This document shows, one piece after another, positions 8,179 to 16,680 of a stretch of DNA of 55,484 nt. How positions within the stretch are numbered: position 1 is the stretch's first letter; each line of letters opens with the position of its first letter. Under the pieces are notes generated by a model, which saw only the letters and a list, made by a program, of their open reading frames with translations, made no database searches and was not told the DNA's origin. The translations under genes were made by a program, and so were the position numbers. The stretch is from Clostridiales bacterium GWF2_38_85 (GTDB lineage: Bacteria; Bacillota; Clostridia; Oscillospirales; CAG-382). The stretch lies in assembly GCA_001797275.1 (NCBI GenBank), contig MGOY01000041.1, forward strand, positions 1 to 55,484, given 5' to 3'.

Positions 8179-9243
8179 TTATTTGGTCTCAGCTACTGGT
8201 TCAGGAAACCAGTGCTTTGTCTTATTGATAAACTTAACAAGCATTAACATAACAGGAACTTCAGTTAGTACACCTACTGTACAAGCAAGAACTACCGGGG
8301 AATCTGGACCGAAAAGCGTAATTGCTACGGCAACCGATAACTCGAAAAAGTCTGAAGCAGCAATGAGAGAAGCGGGCGCAGCTATATTATGCGGTTGCTT
8401 AGCCCATCTACATAACAGATAAGAAAAAGTAGATGAGATAACATTCTGAAGAATTAGAGGGACTGCTATTAAAAGAACATAAATAGGGCTGTTTAAGATA
8501 ATTTCACCTTGGAATGTGAAGATAATAACAAGAGTTAAAAGTAACCCTGTTGTAGTAATTCCATCGAATTTTGGTACGAATTTTTCGTTAAAGAATTCTT
8601 CACCCTTTTTCTTAATCATGAAAAATCTTATAAGAGCACCAGCCGACAAGGGAATAACAACAAAAAGTATGATAGAGAAGATAAGCGTATCCCAAGGAAT
8701 CTGGACATTGTTTATGCCAAGCAAGAATGATGTTATTGGGACGAAAAGAATTATAATCAGTAAGTCGTTAACAGATACCTGCACAAGCGTATGAGCAGGA
8801 TCACCTTTTGTGAGATTACTCCATACGAACACCATTGCTGTACATGGAGCCACACCTAAAAGAACCGCACCGGTTACATAGCTTTGTGCTAAATCAGCCG
8901 GTATAAAAGTCTTAAATATTACATAAAAGAATAATGATGCAAGTCCAAACATAAGAAACGGTTTAATCAGCCAGCTACTGCCGGTTGAGATTACCAAACC
9001 AAGCGGATTCTTTCGTACGTTTTTAATGGATTGGAAATCAATCTTCATCATCATTGGATATATCATAATCCAAATAAGTACTGCAATTGGTATGTTTTGT
9101 CCTGCAAACTGAATATTCTCAAGAAAATTTGGAATGCCAGGTAGAAATTTGCCAATTAAAATACCCGCTGCCATACATAGCAGCACCCAAATAGTCAGAT
9201 ACTTTTCAAAAAATCCGATACCTTGTTTCTTTTCGTTATTCAT
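8179..9243 (-). CDS. acr3: ACR3-family arsenite efflux permease
   Basis: 354 residues with about ten hydrophobic helices. Family stretches are LIWIMIYPMMMKIDF, NPLGLVISTGSSWLIKPF and LGVAPCTAMVFVWSNLTKGD, the last including the conserved cysteine used for As(III) transport. Near full length. Immediately downstream of arsR with 64 nt between, so co-transcribed. It exports arsenite across the membrane using the ion gradient. Confidence 0.95.
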   Translation of the reverse strand: MNNEKKQGIGFFEKYLTIWVLLCMAAGILIGKFLPGIPNFLENIQFAGQNIPIAVLIWIMIYPMMMKIDFQSIKNVRKNPLGLVISTGSSWLIKPFLMFGLASLFFYVIFKTFIPADLAQSYVTGAVLLGVAPCTAMVFVWSNLTKGDPAHTLVQVSVNDLLIIILFVPITSFLLGINNVQIPWDTLIFSIILFVVIPLSAGALIRFFMIKKKGEEFFNEKFVPKFDGITTTGLLLTLVIIFTFQGEIILNSPIYVLLIAVPLILQNVISSTFSYLLCRWAKQPHNIAAPASLIAASDFFELSVAVAITLFGPDSPVVLACTVGVLTEVPVMLMLVKFINKTKHWFPEPVAETK

Positions 9244-9307
9244 AAATTATTACCTCTTTGAAAATAAATTTATTTACAGTAGAATAAGTGACATCTAAAT
9301 ACCACTT

Positions 9308-9643
9308 TTAATTATTATTACATATATTTTGTTCTCTGCATTTTTTACATTTTTCGGTATCCGTTTCATAAGTAGGGATGCCTTTTAATTTATGTTGCAG
9401 ATACTCCCAAAGCACTTTATTCTCAGCCATAAATTCATCACTGATTTTATAATAAGCCCATTGAGCATGTTTTGAACTGGACAGGATACCCGCGTTTTTT
9501 AAAGTGGTAAGATGCCGTGATGCATTTGATTGAGTTAAATTCAAGCTTTTTTCAATTTCACAGACGCACAGTTCATCATTCCAGATCGATGAAAGGATAC
9601 GAAGTCTTGTTTCGTCGGATAACGCTTTAAATATATTGACCAT
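9308..9643 (-). CDS. arsR: ArsR/SmtB family arsenic-responsive repressor
   Basis: 111 residues, winged HTH: ALSDETRLRILSSI, then ELCVCEIEKSLNLTQSNASR. The Cys-Val-Cys pair before the recognition helix is the classical As(III)/Sb(III)-sensing motif, and the C terminus has extra cysteines (CKKCREQNIC). GAGGTTAAGAA precedes the ATG. Known role: dissociates from the operator when arsenite binds, derepressing the transporter gene downstream. Confidence 0.95.
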   Translation of the reverse strand: MVNIFKALSDETRLRILSSIWNDELCVCEIEKSLNLTQSNASRHLTTLKNAGILSSSKHAQWAYYKISDEFMAENKVLWEYLQHKLKGIPTYETDTEKCKKCREQNICNNN

Positions 9644-9666
9644 TTCTTAACCTCCAGTCTATCCTT

Positions 9667-9686
9667 ATATGTTCATATACTCATAT
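9667..9686. promoter_or_regulatory. Candidate ArsR operator
   Basis: ATATGTTCATATACTCATAT is an imperfect palindrome (ATATG..CATAT ends) 24-43 nt upstream of the arsR start. AT-rich palindromes with ATATGAA/TTCATAT halves are typical binding sites of this family. Assignment is by position and symmetry. Confidence 0.5.
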
Positions 9687-9739
9687 AGTATGTCGATTAA
9701 AAATAATTGTTACATTAACAATCATTTATCTATATAAAA

Positions 9740-10713
9740 CTAACAAATGAGATTATATTTTTCACCTGAATTCATCAGGTTATCCAGATCATCCGCAGTA
9801 ATCAACGGTCTGCCCTTGGATATAGCGTTATCGAGTATCATTCCCGTATACATGACAGGGTCTTTTGTGGTTGAAAACGGGGGAGCATAGGCAAGGTCAA
9901 ATATTTTAAAGATACCGGTTCCCAATATTCCTCTGAACTCCAGATTTCCGCCTGTAATACTGTCATCGGCAATTCTGCTGGTTTTATTTGCGGTTGATCC
10001 TAAAGGACGATAGACAGGCTTTCCGGTCACCAGATGATACTGCTCTATGCAGTCACCACAAGCATAAATACTCTCAACATTGGTCTGCATCCTTTAGGCG
10101 CCGGCAATACCAAGCTCAACTCCTGCTGTTTTAGCAAGCTCTGTATTGGGACGTACACCTGCTGAAATCAGTACCATATCTGCTTTTATTTCTTTACCAT
10201 CCGAAAGCAGAACTCCATTATCGGTAATTTCTGTAGCAGTAGTATTTATGTGAACAGCCACACCGTTCTTTTCAATATGCTCCTGAACATATACCGCCAT
10301 ATCACTGTCAAGTCCCGGAGTTACCTGTGGCAGCCGTTCAATCAGAGTAACATCAATCCCAAGTCTTTTAAGATTTTCACATACCTCCAAACCGATAAAT
10401 CCTGTTCCAATAATAGCGGCTGATTTTGGAAAAGCTTCATTGATAAAGGCTTTAATGCGGTTCATATCGCCGATATTTCGCAGGGTAAAGACGCTTTCCC
10501 GTTCTACTCCCTTGATTGGCGGTGTAATCGCTTTAGCTCCGGTCGCTATCACAAGCGTACCATAGGTATCCGTAAAGATTTCTCCAGTAGCAGATTTTTC
10601 ACATCGACCGATTTTATATCAGGATGAATAGATAGTACCTTATGCAGTGTTTTAATCTCGACATTGTATTTACTCCTGAAAAATGAGGGATCACGAGGGG
10701 TCAGTTCATCCGC
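9740..10713 (-). pseudogene. FAD-dependent pyridine nucleotide-disulfide oxidoreductase (CoA-disulfide reductase-like), broken
   Basis: Pieces in order: DELTPRDPSFFRSKYNVEIK and SVDVKN, a frameshift, TGEIFTDTYGTLVIATGA, then the NAD-binding core AAIIGTGFIGLEVCENLKRL, VLISAGVRPNTELAK, a stop with local deletion at 10091-10096, then NVESIYACGDCIEQYH and the dimerisation domain to the end. The N-terminal FAD-binding GxGxxG and the redox cysteine region are missing. It abuts the DUF2703 stop, so a deletion removed the front of the gene. Confidence 0.8.
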
Positions 10714-10716
10714 GCT

Positions 10717-11169
10717 TTACACTTCTCCGCCGATGTAATAGGGCATTCCGCAGCCGGAATTTCCGGATGATTTATCTTTGTTTTCTTTAAGTCCCATGAT
10801 TTTATAAGCTGCCTGTCTTATAGCCTTAGCCGGAATATCCTCATATTCATTACCTTCAAATGTAATTGTTCGGCAATAAGTATCGGCACCCAGCAATGCT
10901 GTACAAGATTCACAGTAATTCTCGGCTACTTTGATATTCAATATACTTTCAATTGGAATACCGTTAAAGAGAATACAATTAGATTGTGGGATTTGAGTAT
11001 CATCAAGTTTGGTTTCGATATACTCAACTTGAATACCTTGTGGTTGTAGCGCCCTGTTAAGTCGTTTTACCTCTGCTGCAAGATTTTCACCGGTATCATA
11101 ACAACGATCGCAGGTTTCGCCCTTGACATCAAGGTGTTTCCATTCAATTATAAGCTGTTTCATTTTCAT
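10717..11169 (-). CDS. DUF2703 domain protein, arsenic-cluster associated
   Basis: 150 residues with a thioredoxin-like DUF2703 layout: IIEWKHLDVKGETCDRCYDT gives a CxxC pair, and NYCESCTALLGADTYCRT a second cysteine cluster; the C-terminal tail ends GNSGCGMPYYIGGEV. The family is commonly found with ars genes in Clostridia. It sits between sigZ and the FAD reductase remnant. Possible metal or thiol chemistry is inferred from cysteines and neighbours; no activity is established here. Confidence 0.8.
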   Translation of the reverse strand: MKMKQLIIEWKHLDVKGETCDRCYDTGENLAAEVKRLNRALQPQGIQVEYIETKLDDTQIPQSNCILFNGIPIESILNIKVAENYCESCTALLGADTYCRTITFEGNEYEDIPAKAIRQAAYKIMGLKENKDKSSGNSGCGMPYYIGGEV

Positions 11170-11246
11170 GCCTCCATATATAAATTTTAATGGTGCTATA
11201 TAGATAGACGTGACAAATGAAAAAAGGACGCATCTCTTGTTTATGT

Positions 11247-11816
11247 TCAGCAGAATTTACAATCTTTATTTTTATGCTGATAATCAATGATGTTTCCAAA
11301 ATGGTCAAATTCAAGATTACAGCAGCCTAAGAGCATTTCCTTAAGCTTTACTCTGGCTCTTTGTACACGAGATTTAGCGCCTGATACAGACAAACCCATT
11401 TTTACGCTCAATTCTTTTTGAGTGAGGTTCTGAAATTCTGTTAATATAATTGCATCCTTATATTTTTCAGGCAGATAATAAATCATAGCTTTTAAGCACT
11501 CTGCAATTTCTTCATTTGCATTTATTTCTTCTTGATCATCAATTATATCAACAGGTAACTCAGTAAGGATTGCATCATATTTATGCTCTCGGTAAAAATC
11601 CATGATTGCATTTCTGGTTATAGAATATACCCATGAGTGAAGCCTTTCGGTATCCTTCAAGCTATCAATGTTATTATGGATTTTATAAAACACATTTTGC
11701 AATATATCATCTGCATCCTGGCTGTTTTTAATATGTTTTTTTATAAACCCTTTCAATGGTTTACTTAAATCATTCCAAAGATTTTCAACAACATTTATGT
11801 TTGAAGGATTATCCAT
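11247..11816 (-). CDS. sigZ: SigZ-type RNA polymerase sigma-70 family factor
   Basis: 189 residues. Region 2 includes DADDILQNVFYKIHNNID and WVYSITRNAIMDFYR; region 4 includes YLPEKYKDAI and LSVKMGLSVSGAKSRVQRAR. The C-terminal extension LLGCCNLEFDHFGNIIDYQ ending KDCKFC is diagnostic for SigZ-type factors and provides a cysteine cluster that could bind metal. First gene of the ars-type cluster on this strand, suggesting it directs or responds with the arsenic genes (inference). Confidence 0.88.
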   Translation of the reverse strand: MDNPSNINVVENLWNDLSKPLKGFIKKHIKNSQDADDILQNVFYKIHNNIDSLKDTERLHSWVYSITRNAIMDFYREHKYDAILTELPVDIIDDQEEINANEEIAECLKAMIYYLPEKYKDAIILTEFQNLTQKELSVKMGLSVSGAKSRVQRARVKLKEMLLGCCNLEFDHFGNIIDYQHKNKDCKFC

Positions 11817-12104
11817 AATTCACCTCATAATATGTGGTTAATAAATTATAGCACGCATTTGCGAACTATACAACTATACAATAGAATTCACTATAATATC
11901 GAATAATAATCGCATATTCTTGTAATATTATCTTTATTTTTAATATATTTAGTGTTATAATGTCTTGAAGGTTTATATGCTAAGTGGCATCTTTTGGGAG
12001 GCTCTGCTGTTATAGAAACAGCGAAAATCATACAGTATCCCGTTGAGCATGAGAAACGCTATGCAAGGTTATTTTATAAGTGAAGAATGTATAGAGGTAT
12101 CATT
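11817..12104. other. Intergenic region between divergent sigZ and aminoglycoside phosphotransferase genes
   Basis: AT-rich at the sigZ side, with GTTATAATG near 11960 as a possible -10 for the plus-strand gene. From about 12009 a short frame reads AVIETAKIIQYPVEHEKRYA and then stops, possibly a scrap of a lost gene. I see no confident operator. Confidence 0.3.
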
Positions 12105-12902
12105 ATGAATTTAAAGCCAGTAATAATATCCGAATTAAATATTCCTCCAGCTATTAACGCGTTTATCGGCAATGCTCCGCTTTATGACAGCAGTTGTTCA
12201 AAGCAAGCAAAGACTGTGTTTATTGATATGGGCAACGGATATTTCCTTAAAATTGCACCTAAAGGCTGCCTGAATGATGAAGCGTTGATGACGGAATATT
12301 TATATACAAAGGGCTTGTCTGCCCGTGTATGCGATTATCAAAGTGATGATATGGATTATCTTATAACCGAAAAAATATATGGCGAAGACGGGATTACGCA
12401 AAAGTATTTGGATAATCCAAAACGCTTGACAGAGGTGTTTGCCGAATGCTTATACCGGTTACACAGCGTCGGCTTTGACGACTGCCCTAAACAAAATCGC
12501 ATCGTAGAAATGTGGGCATTGATGGAAAAGTTAAAAAGCAGCAACACCGCTGACCCGTGGTTGCTTGAATATGTAGAAATGTCCGACCCCGCTCTCACAT
12601 ATCGATATCTCACCGAGCGCAGAGAACTGCTCAAAAACGATGCGTTAATTCACGGGGACTATTGTCTTCCGAACATTTTACTCAAAGATTTTTCTTTCAG
12701 CGGTTATATTGATGTAGGTTACGGCGGTGTTGGCGACCGTCATTACGACTTGTTTTGGGGAGTTTGGACTCTGCAGTATAATTTTCATACGAATGATTTT
12801 AAAGACCGATTTCTTGATTGCTATGGGCGTGGAAATGTGGATATGGAGCGTTTCAAGCTGTGCGGCATATTGTCCGCACTGACATGGGACGGAACTGAAT
12901 AA
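12105..12902 (+). CDS. APH(3')-like aminoglycoside phosphotransferase
   Basis: 265 residues. ATP-grasp kinase-like N lobe (TVFIDMGNGYFLKIAPKG with the Lys), catalytic loop ALIHGDYCLPNILL (His-Gly-Asp and Asn) and the metal-binding YIDVGYGGVGDRHYDL. GAGGTATCATT gives the ATG at 12105 a proper binding site, which the ATG at 12087 lacks. Length and motifs are complete, so an active enzyme is plausible. Together with 12927-13637 it forms a possible aminoglycoside-modifying pair. Actual resistance cannot be inferred. Confidence 0.85.
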   Translation: MNLKPVIISELNIPPAINAFIGNAPLYDSSCSKQAKTVFIDMGNGYFLKIAPKGCLNDEALMTEYLYTKGLSARVCDYQSDDMDYLITEKIYGEDGITQKYLDNPKRLTEVFAECLYRLHSVGFDDCPKQNRIVEMWALMEKLKSSNTADPWLLEYVEMSDPALTYRYLTERRELLKNDALIHGDYCLPNILLKDFSFSGYIDVGYGGVGDRHYDLFWGVWTLQYNFHTNDFKDRFLDCYGRGNVDMERFKLCGILSALTWDGTE

Positions 12903-12926
12903 CTTTAAGAAAGGCATTAATATAGT

Positions 12927-13637
12927 ATGAAAGATAAATCACAGATTGACAGATAGCTTACTGAACTTACAGAAAAGCTGAAAGATCGCTTCGATTCCCG
13001 TCTGCTGCTTGTTGTCCATATCGGCAGCTGGGCGCGAAACGACGAAAATGAGAACAGCGATATCGATGTAAATGTAATACTTGATAAGGTTATGCCGGAG
13101 GATATTGTGGTATACCGTAAAATTGTTGACGGAATGTTGGACAAACAGCTTGCCTGCGGATTTCTCGACGGACTCAATGAGATAAAACTGTGGTCGCGGT
13201 ATGACTTGATTGGCTTTTATTACGGCTGTAAGGTACTATATGGAAATGTCGCGGAAGTTATCGGCGAAATATCCCGAAAGGATATTTATGATAATGCAAT
13301 GATTACGGGTTCGGGCATTAACCACGCGATAAGACATGCTTTGATTTATAATGAAATCAATACAGATACGGCAGATGCTATGAAAGGACTATACAAGGCG
13401 GCTTTTTATATCATTCAAGTATGGTATTTACTGAAATACGGTGTTTATATTGCAAAACGGGATGAGATGATTGAAAAAACCGATTGCGCCGAGGACAAGC
13501 TGATTTTGAATAAATATAAGCATTGGAATGAAAACAAACAGAAAACAGAAGAAAATCCGGTGCAGACACTTGAACTGCTTGAACGCTGGAGTAGCGGGAT
13601 GTTTGACAGGTTGGATGAAATACATAATTCATTCTAA
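12927..13637 (+). pseudogene. Nucleotidyltransferase-fold protein with early stop
   Basis: From the ATG at 12927 (AAAGG upstream) nine codons are read before TAG at codon 10; the same frame then continues LTELTEKLKDRFDSRLLLVV, HIGSWARNDENENSDIDVNV and to the stop at 13637. GSWAR followed by SDIDVNV is the metal-binding signature of the DNA polymerase beta-like nucleotidyltransferase family, which includes ANT-type enzymes. No alternative start lies before the catalytic motif, so the product is probably lost unless the stop is an error. Confidence 0.75.
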
Positions 13638-13659
13638 ACAGAAAAAGTCGGGATTACAT

Positions 13660-14292
13660 ATGGACTACAAAAAAGAATACAAAGATTTATACATACCAAA
13701 AGCGACGCCGTCGGTCATTACCGTACCGCCGATTTCGTTTATCATGATAAACGGCACTGGCAATCCCAATGAGGAGGATGGCAGTTATAGCGAAGCTGTC
13801 GGACTTCTGTATGCGCTGTCTTATACTATTAAAATGAGCAAGATGGGCGGAAGTATTCTCAAAGGCTATTTCGAATACACTGTTCCCCCGCTTGAAGGGC
13901 TTTGGTGGATGGCAGATGGTATGGCAGGCATTGGTTATACGCGAAAGCAGGATTTCTGCTGGGTGGCAATGATCCGCCAGCCCGAGTTTGTCACACTCGA
14001 AGTTTTTTTCTGGGCATGCGGCGAAGTGCAAAGGAAAAAGAAGATTGACACAAGTCGCGCAAGGTTAGCTGTATTGGACGAGGGTTTGTGTGTTCAGTGT
14101 ATGCACATCGGCTCCTTTGATGACGAACCGGAAACAGTGGAAAAGATTGAGAGGTTTATTGCCGAAAACGGTTATATAAACGACATTTCCGACAAGCGCC
14201 GTCACCACGAAATATATCTCTCCGACCCGCGCAAGGGCGATAGTTTAAAGATGAAGACGGTGCTGCGGATACCAGTAAAAGATATGAATTGA
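13660..14292 (+). CDS. GyrI-like small-molecule-binding domain protein
   Basis: 210 residues beginning MDYKKEYKDLYIPK, then VPPISFIMINGTGNPNE, typical of stand-alone GyrI-like (BacR/effector-binding) proteins in Firmicutes, and ending with KMKTVLRIPVK. The reading frame is open further upstream, but that part overlaps the previous gene and has no ribosome binding site. Members bind or hydrolyse small hydrophobic or cationic compounds. Confidence 0.85.
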   Translation: MDYKKEYKDLYIPKATPSVITVPPISFIMINGTGNPNEEDGSYSEAVGLLYALSYTIKMSKMGGSILKGYFEYTVPPLEGLWWMADGMAGIGYTRKQDFCWVAMIRQPEFVTLEVFFWACGEVQRKKKIDTSRARLAVLDEGLCVQCMHIGSFDDEPETVEKIERFIAENGYINDISDKRRHHEIYLSDPRKGDSLKMKTVLRIPVKDMN

Positions 14293-14430
14293 TGCCGTGA
14301 GGGAAAGCACCTTAAGAACTGCGGCGAATGTGACAGGCTGCCCTGCAAGATATTTTATCAATACGCTGACCCGTATATGGTCAAAGAAGAACCCGGGAAT
14401 ACAGTTATAGAATGGGTGCCAATTTTAAGA
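14293..14430 (+). pseudogene. DUF3795-type protein, C-terminal scrap
   Basis: The frame reads CREGKHLKNCGECDRLPCKI, then FYQYADPYMVKEEPGN, which matches the Cys-rich C-terminal part of DUF3795 proteins (compare the complete member at 22368-22778). No start; directly abuts the preceding stop. Confidence 0.5.
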
Positions 14431-14444
14431 GGTGAAAAGAAACG

Positions 14445-14861
14445 ATGCATGATGCAGAAAAAACAATAGGTAACATCATCGACAAACAAAAGGTCGCCTT
14501 TATCGGTTCAATGGATGGCGACGGATATCCGAACATGAAGGCCATGCTTGCTCCAAGAAAACGTGAAGGAATAAAAGCAATCTATTTTTCCACCAACACA
14601 TCATCAATGCGTGTCGAACAGTATCTTTCAAACCAGAAGGCTTCCGTCTATTTTTATGATGGGCGTTTTTTCAGAGGTGTTATGCTGAGAGGCCTGATGG
14701 AGGTGCTGACCGATAGTGAAAGCAAAGAGATGATCTGGCAGTCCGGCGATACGATGTATTATAAAAAAGGTGTGACCGACCCTGACTACTGCGTGTTAAA
14801 ATTCATCACCCAAAGCGGGCGTTATTACAGTAATTTTAAATCGGAGGACTTTGAAATATGA
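14445..14861 (+). CDS. Pyridoxamine 5'-phosphate oxidase-like flavin protein
   Basis: 138 residues of the split-barrel FMN-binding fold: KQKVAFIGSMDGDGYPNMKA, then IYFSTNTSSMRVEQYL and the C-terminal FKSEDFEI. AGAGGTGAAAAG precedes the ATG. Its stop overlaps the next start (ATGA), so the two are coupled. General FMN or heme-binding role; substrate unknown. Confidence 0.85.
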   Translation: MHDAEKTIGNIIDKQKVAFIGSMDGDGYPNMKAMLAPRKREGIKAIYFSTNTSSMRVEQYLSNQKASVYFYDGRFFRGVMLRGLMEVLTDSESKEMIWQSGDTMYYKKGVTDPDYCVLKFITQSGRYYSNFKSEDFEI

Positions 14862-15463
14862 ACAAAAAAATCGGGATGTATTCTTCACTTTTAACCTTGC
14901 TTGCTGTACTCGTATTTGCAATATCAATGATTGTTGGGAGTGATTTCGGAAGTTACTTATCAAGCATGTTTATAGCTTGGGGATTTGTACCGATGATTTG
15001 TGCGTTTGCTGCCTCAGGTAATAAAGAAACGAAATCTGCCGGAAATACCGCTATGACTTTCGCAGCTGTATATACGGTATTAATAATGGTGGTGTATTTT
15101 GCGCAGATGACTGTCGTGCGCCTGTCACAGCTTAATGAACAAGCTTCGCAAATACTCGATTATAAAAACTTCGGATTGCTTTTTAGCTATGACTTGCTGG
15201 GGTACGCATTCATGGCACTGTCCACATTTTTTATCGCATGGACCATACATGCGGAAAACAAATCTGAAAAGTGGCTGAAAGCACTGCTACTTATTCACGG
15301 CATATTTGCGGTATCGTGTGTTATTATGCCAATGCTTGGTGTATTCAGCCCCGATATGGCGGGTGGTGACTTAATCGGCATTCTGGTTTTGGAGTTTTGG
15401 TGTGTATATTTTATGCCCGTGTGCATTCTCGCATACAGGTATTTTAAAAATATAAAGGAATAA
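14858..15463 (+). CDS. Six-helix membrane protein of unknown function
   Basis: 201 residues with about six hydrophobic helices, short loops and a lysine-rich C terminus (YRYFKNIKE). The ATG overlaps the upstream stop and TCGGAGGAC precedes it. I do not recognise a specific family; similar unnamed proteins accompany small redox or MerR-type genes in Clostridia. Confidence 0.7.
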   Translation: MNKKIGMYSSLLTLLAVLVFAISMIVGSDFGSYLSSMFIAWGFVPMICAFAASGNKETKSAGNTAMTFAAVYTVLIMVVYFAQMTVVRLSQLNEQASQILDYKNFGLLFSYDLLGYAFMALSTFFIAWTIHAENKSEKWLKALLLIHGIFAVSCVIMPMLGVFSPDMAGGDLIGILVLEFWCVYFMPVCILAYRYFKNIKE

Positions 15464-15469
15464 AACGAA

Positions 15470-15556
15470 ATGATACTTGAAACAGACAGATTGATATTAA
15501 GGCCAATAACACCGAAGGTTTTATACAATTTTCAAATCTTTAATTATTTTGCCTAA
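15470..15556 (+). pseudogene. GNAT acetyltransferase, N-terminal scrap
   Basis: Starts MILETDRLILRPITP, the hallmark beginning of RimJ/RimL-type N-acetyltransferases, but stops after 28 codons. An IS3-like end follows 43 nt later, suggesting that an insertion or recombination removed the rest. Confidence 0.65.
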
Positions 15557-15598
15557 TAAGCAGCAGGAACAATATAGGAATGCCCCCTCACTTCACAT

Positions 15599-15622
15599 TG
15601 AACTGCACCCAAAAAGTTAAAC
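15599..15622. mobile_element. Solitary IS3-family-like terminal sequence
   Basis: TGAACTGCACCCAAAAAG then TTAAAC resembles the terminal inverted repeat of IS3-family (IS150-like) elements. No transposase or partner end is visible nearby, so this is a remnant. Based on recalled terminal consensus, not on a search. Confidence 0.4.
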
Positions 15623-15625
15623 GTG

Positions 15626-15634
15626 TGATATAAT
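15626..15634 (+). promoter_or_regulatory. Extended -10 promoter for the histidine leader
   Basis: TGATATAAT (TGn-TATAAT) lies 28 nt upstream of the leader peptide ATG and just inside the IS3-like end. No good -35 at 17 nt, consistent with an extended -10 promoter. Confidence 0.5.
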
Positions 15635-15661
15635 AATTGTAAATTTACTGGAGGTAAAACT

Positions 15662-15709
15662 ATGTATTATTATATTCATCATCATCATCATCATCATAAC
15701 TGCCGATGA
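15662..15709 (+). CDS. Histidine-rich leader peptide
   Basis: A 15-codon peptide MYYYIHHHHHHHNCR with seven consecutive CAT codons, preceded by an excellent binding site CTGGAGG. This is the classical composition of a his-attenuator leader, in which ribosome stalling at His codons senses charged tRNA-His. It lies 26 nt upstream of a histidyl-tRNA synthetase-type gene, which fits. Its TGA overlaps an ATG (15706) of the next frame. No terminator/antiterminator pair fits in the remaining 26 nt, so control would have to be by coupling, or the attenuator was deleted. Confidence 0.85.
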   Translation: MYYYIHHHHHHHNCR

Positions 15710-15735
15710 TTTTTTATTTTGAAAGGATGAAATTT

Positions 15736-16606
15736 ATGAAAAAAAGCCCAGTGAAAGGTACAAGTGATTATTTACCAAAAGAAACAGCCTTAAGAGATTA
15801 CATGCAAAATAGTATTTTGAACTCGTACAAAAATTATGGATTTGAAAGAATTATGACACCAGCGTTAGAGGATATTGAAAACCTTAATAAAAGTGACGAA
15901 TGAAGTTATTGCAAATTGTGGTTTTGATAGTGATGATATTTCATCTGTTTGCGTGACTTTTGACAAGTATGAGAAAATTGGTATTGAAGGAATATCATTA
16001 GAATTACTTTCGAAAAATTTTTCTCAGAATTGCATAAACAATTTTCTTGATTTTTTAAGTTCTTTTCCAATCACTCTTTTGGAGCTTAAAAACTATTGCA
16101 AAAACACTCAAGTAATAAACGATTTAGAGAAAATCATCGACGTTTGTTCTAAAATATCCAATTCAGAATACGAGGTAGAATTTGACTTATCTTTGGTAAG
16201 AGGTCAGGGGTATTATACTGGTACAGTTTTTGAAATTAAAAGCAAGGATTTTAATAGTTCAATTGGCGGTGGTGGTAGATATGATGGTCTGATCGGTAAA
16301 TTTATCGGTGAAGATATTCCGGCAGTTGGCTTTTCAATAGGTTTCGAGAGAATATATTGTATTTTATCAGAAATTAACTTTGTTGTGCCTAACACAAGGA
16401 AAAAGATTGCTGTAATTTACAACAGTGTTAATTTCAGTAATGCTATAAAAATTGCCGAGCAATATCGAATTAAATATGATGTGAGCTTATTTGAAGAAAC
16501 AAAGAAATTAGGCAAATTTATTTCCGCGATAGCAAATAATGGATATTACGGTATCATTAATTGTGCAAAAACAAGCTCGTTAGAGGTATTTACTATTAGT
16601 GAATAA
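15736..16606 (+). pseudogene. Histidyl-tRNA synthetase (HisRS/HisZ-like), internally deleted
   Basis: The N terminus KKSPVKGTSDYLPKETALRD runs to NLNKSDE, then the frame ends. A shifted frame continues KVTNEVIANCGFDSDD and on through RGQGYYTGTVFEI and SSIGGGGRYDGLIGKF, AVGFSIGFERI (motif 3) and an anticodon-binding-type C terminus. About 120 residues including motif 2 are missing at roughly 15890-15905. A catalytic synthetase is therefore not made. The retained histidine leader indicates the intact ancestor was regulated by histidine supply. Confidence 0.85.
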
Positions 16607-16680
16607 TAAGGACAATACGCAACAATCAAACTCCAATTGTTACATCCGAATGACGTAAAGTGAATAGCAATATAACCCAC

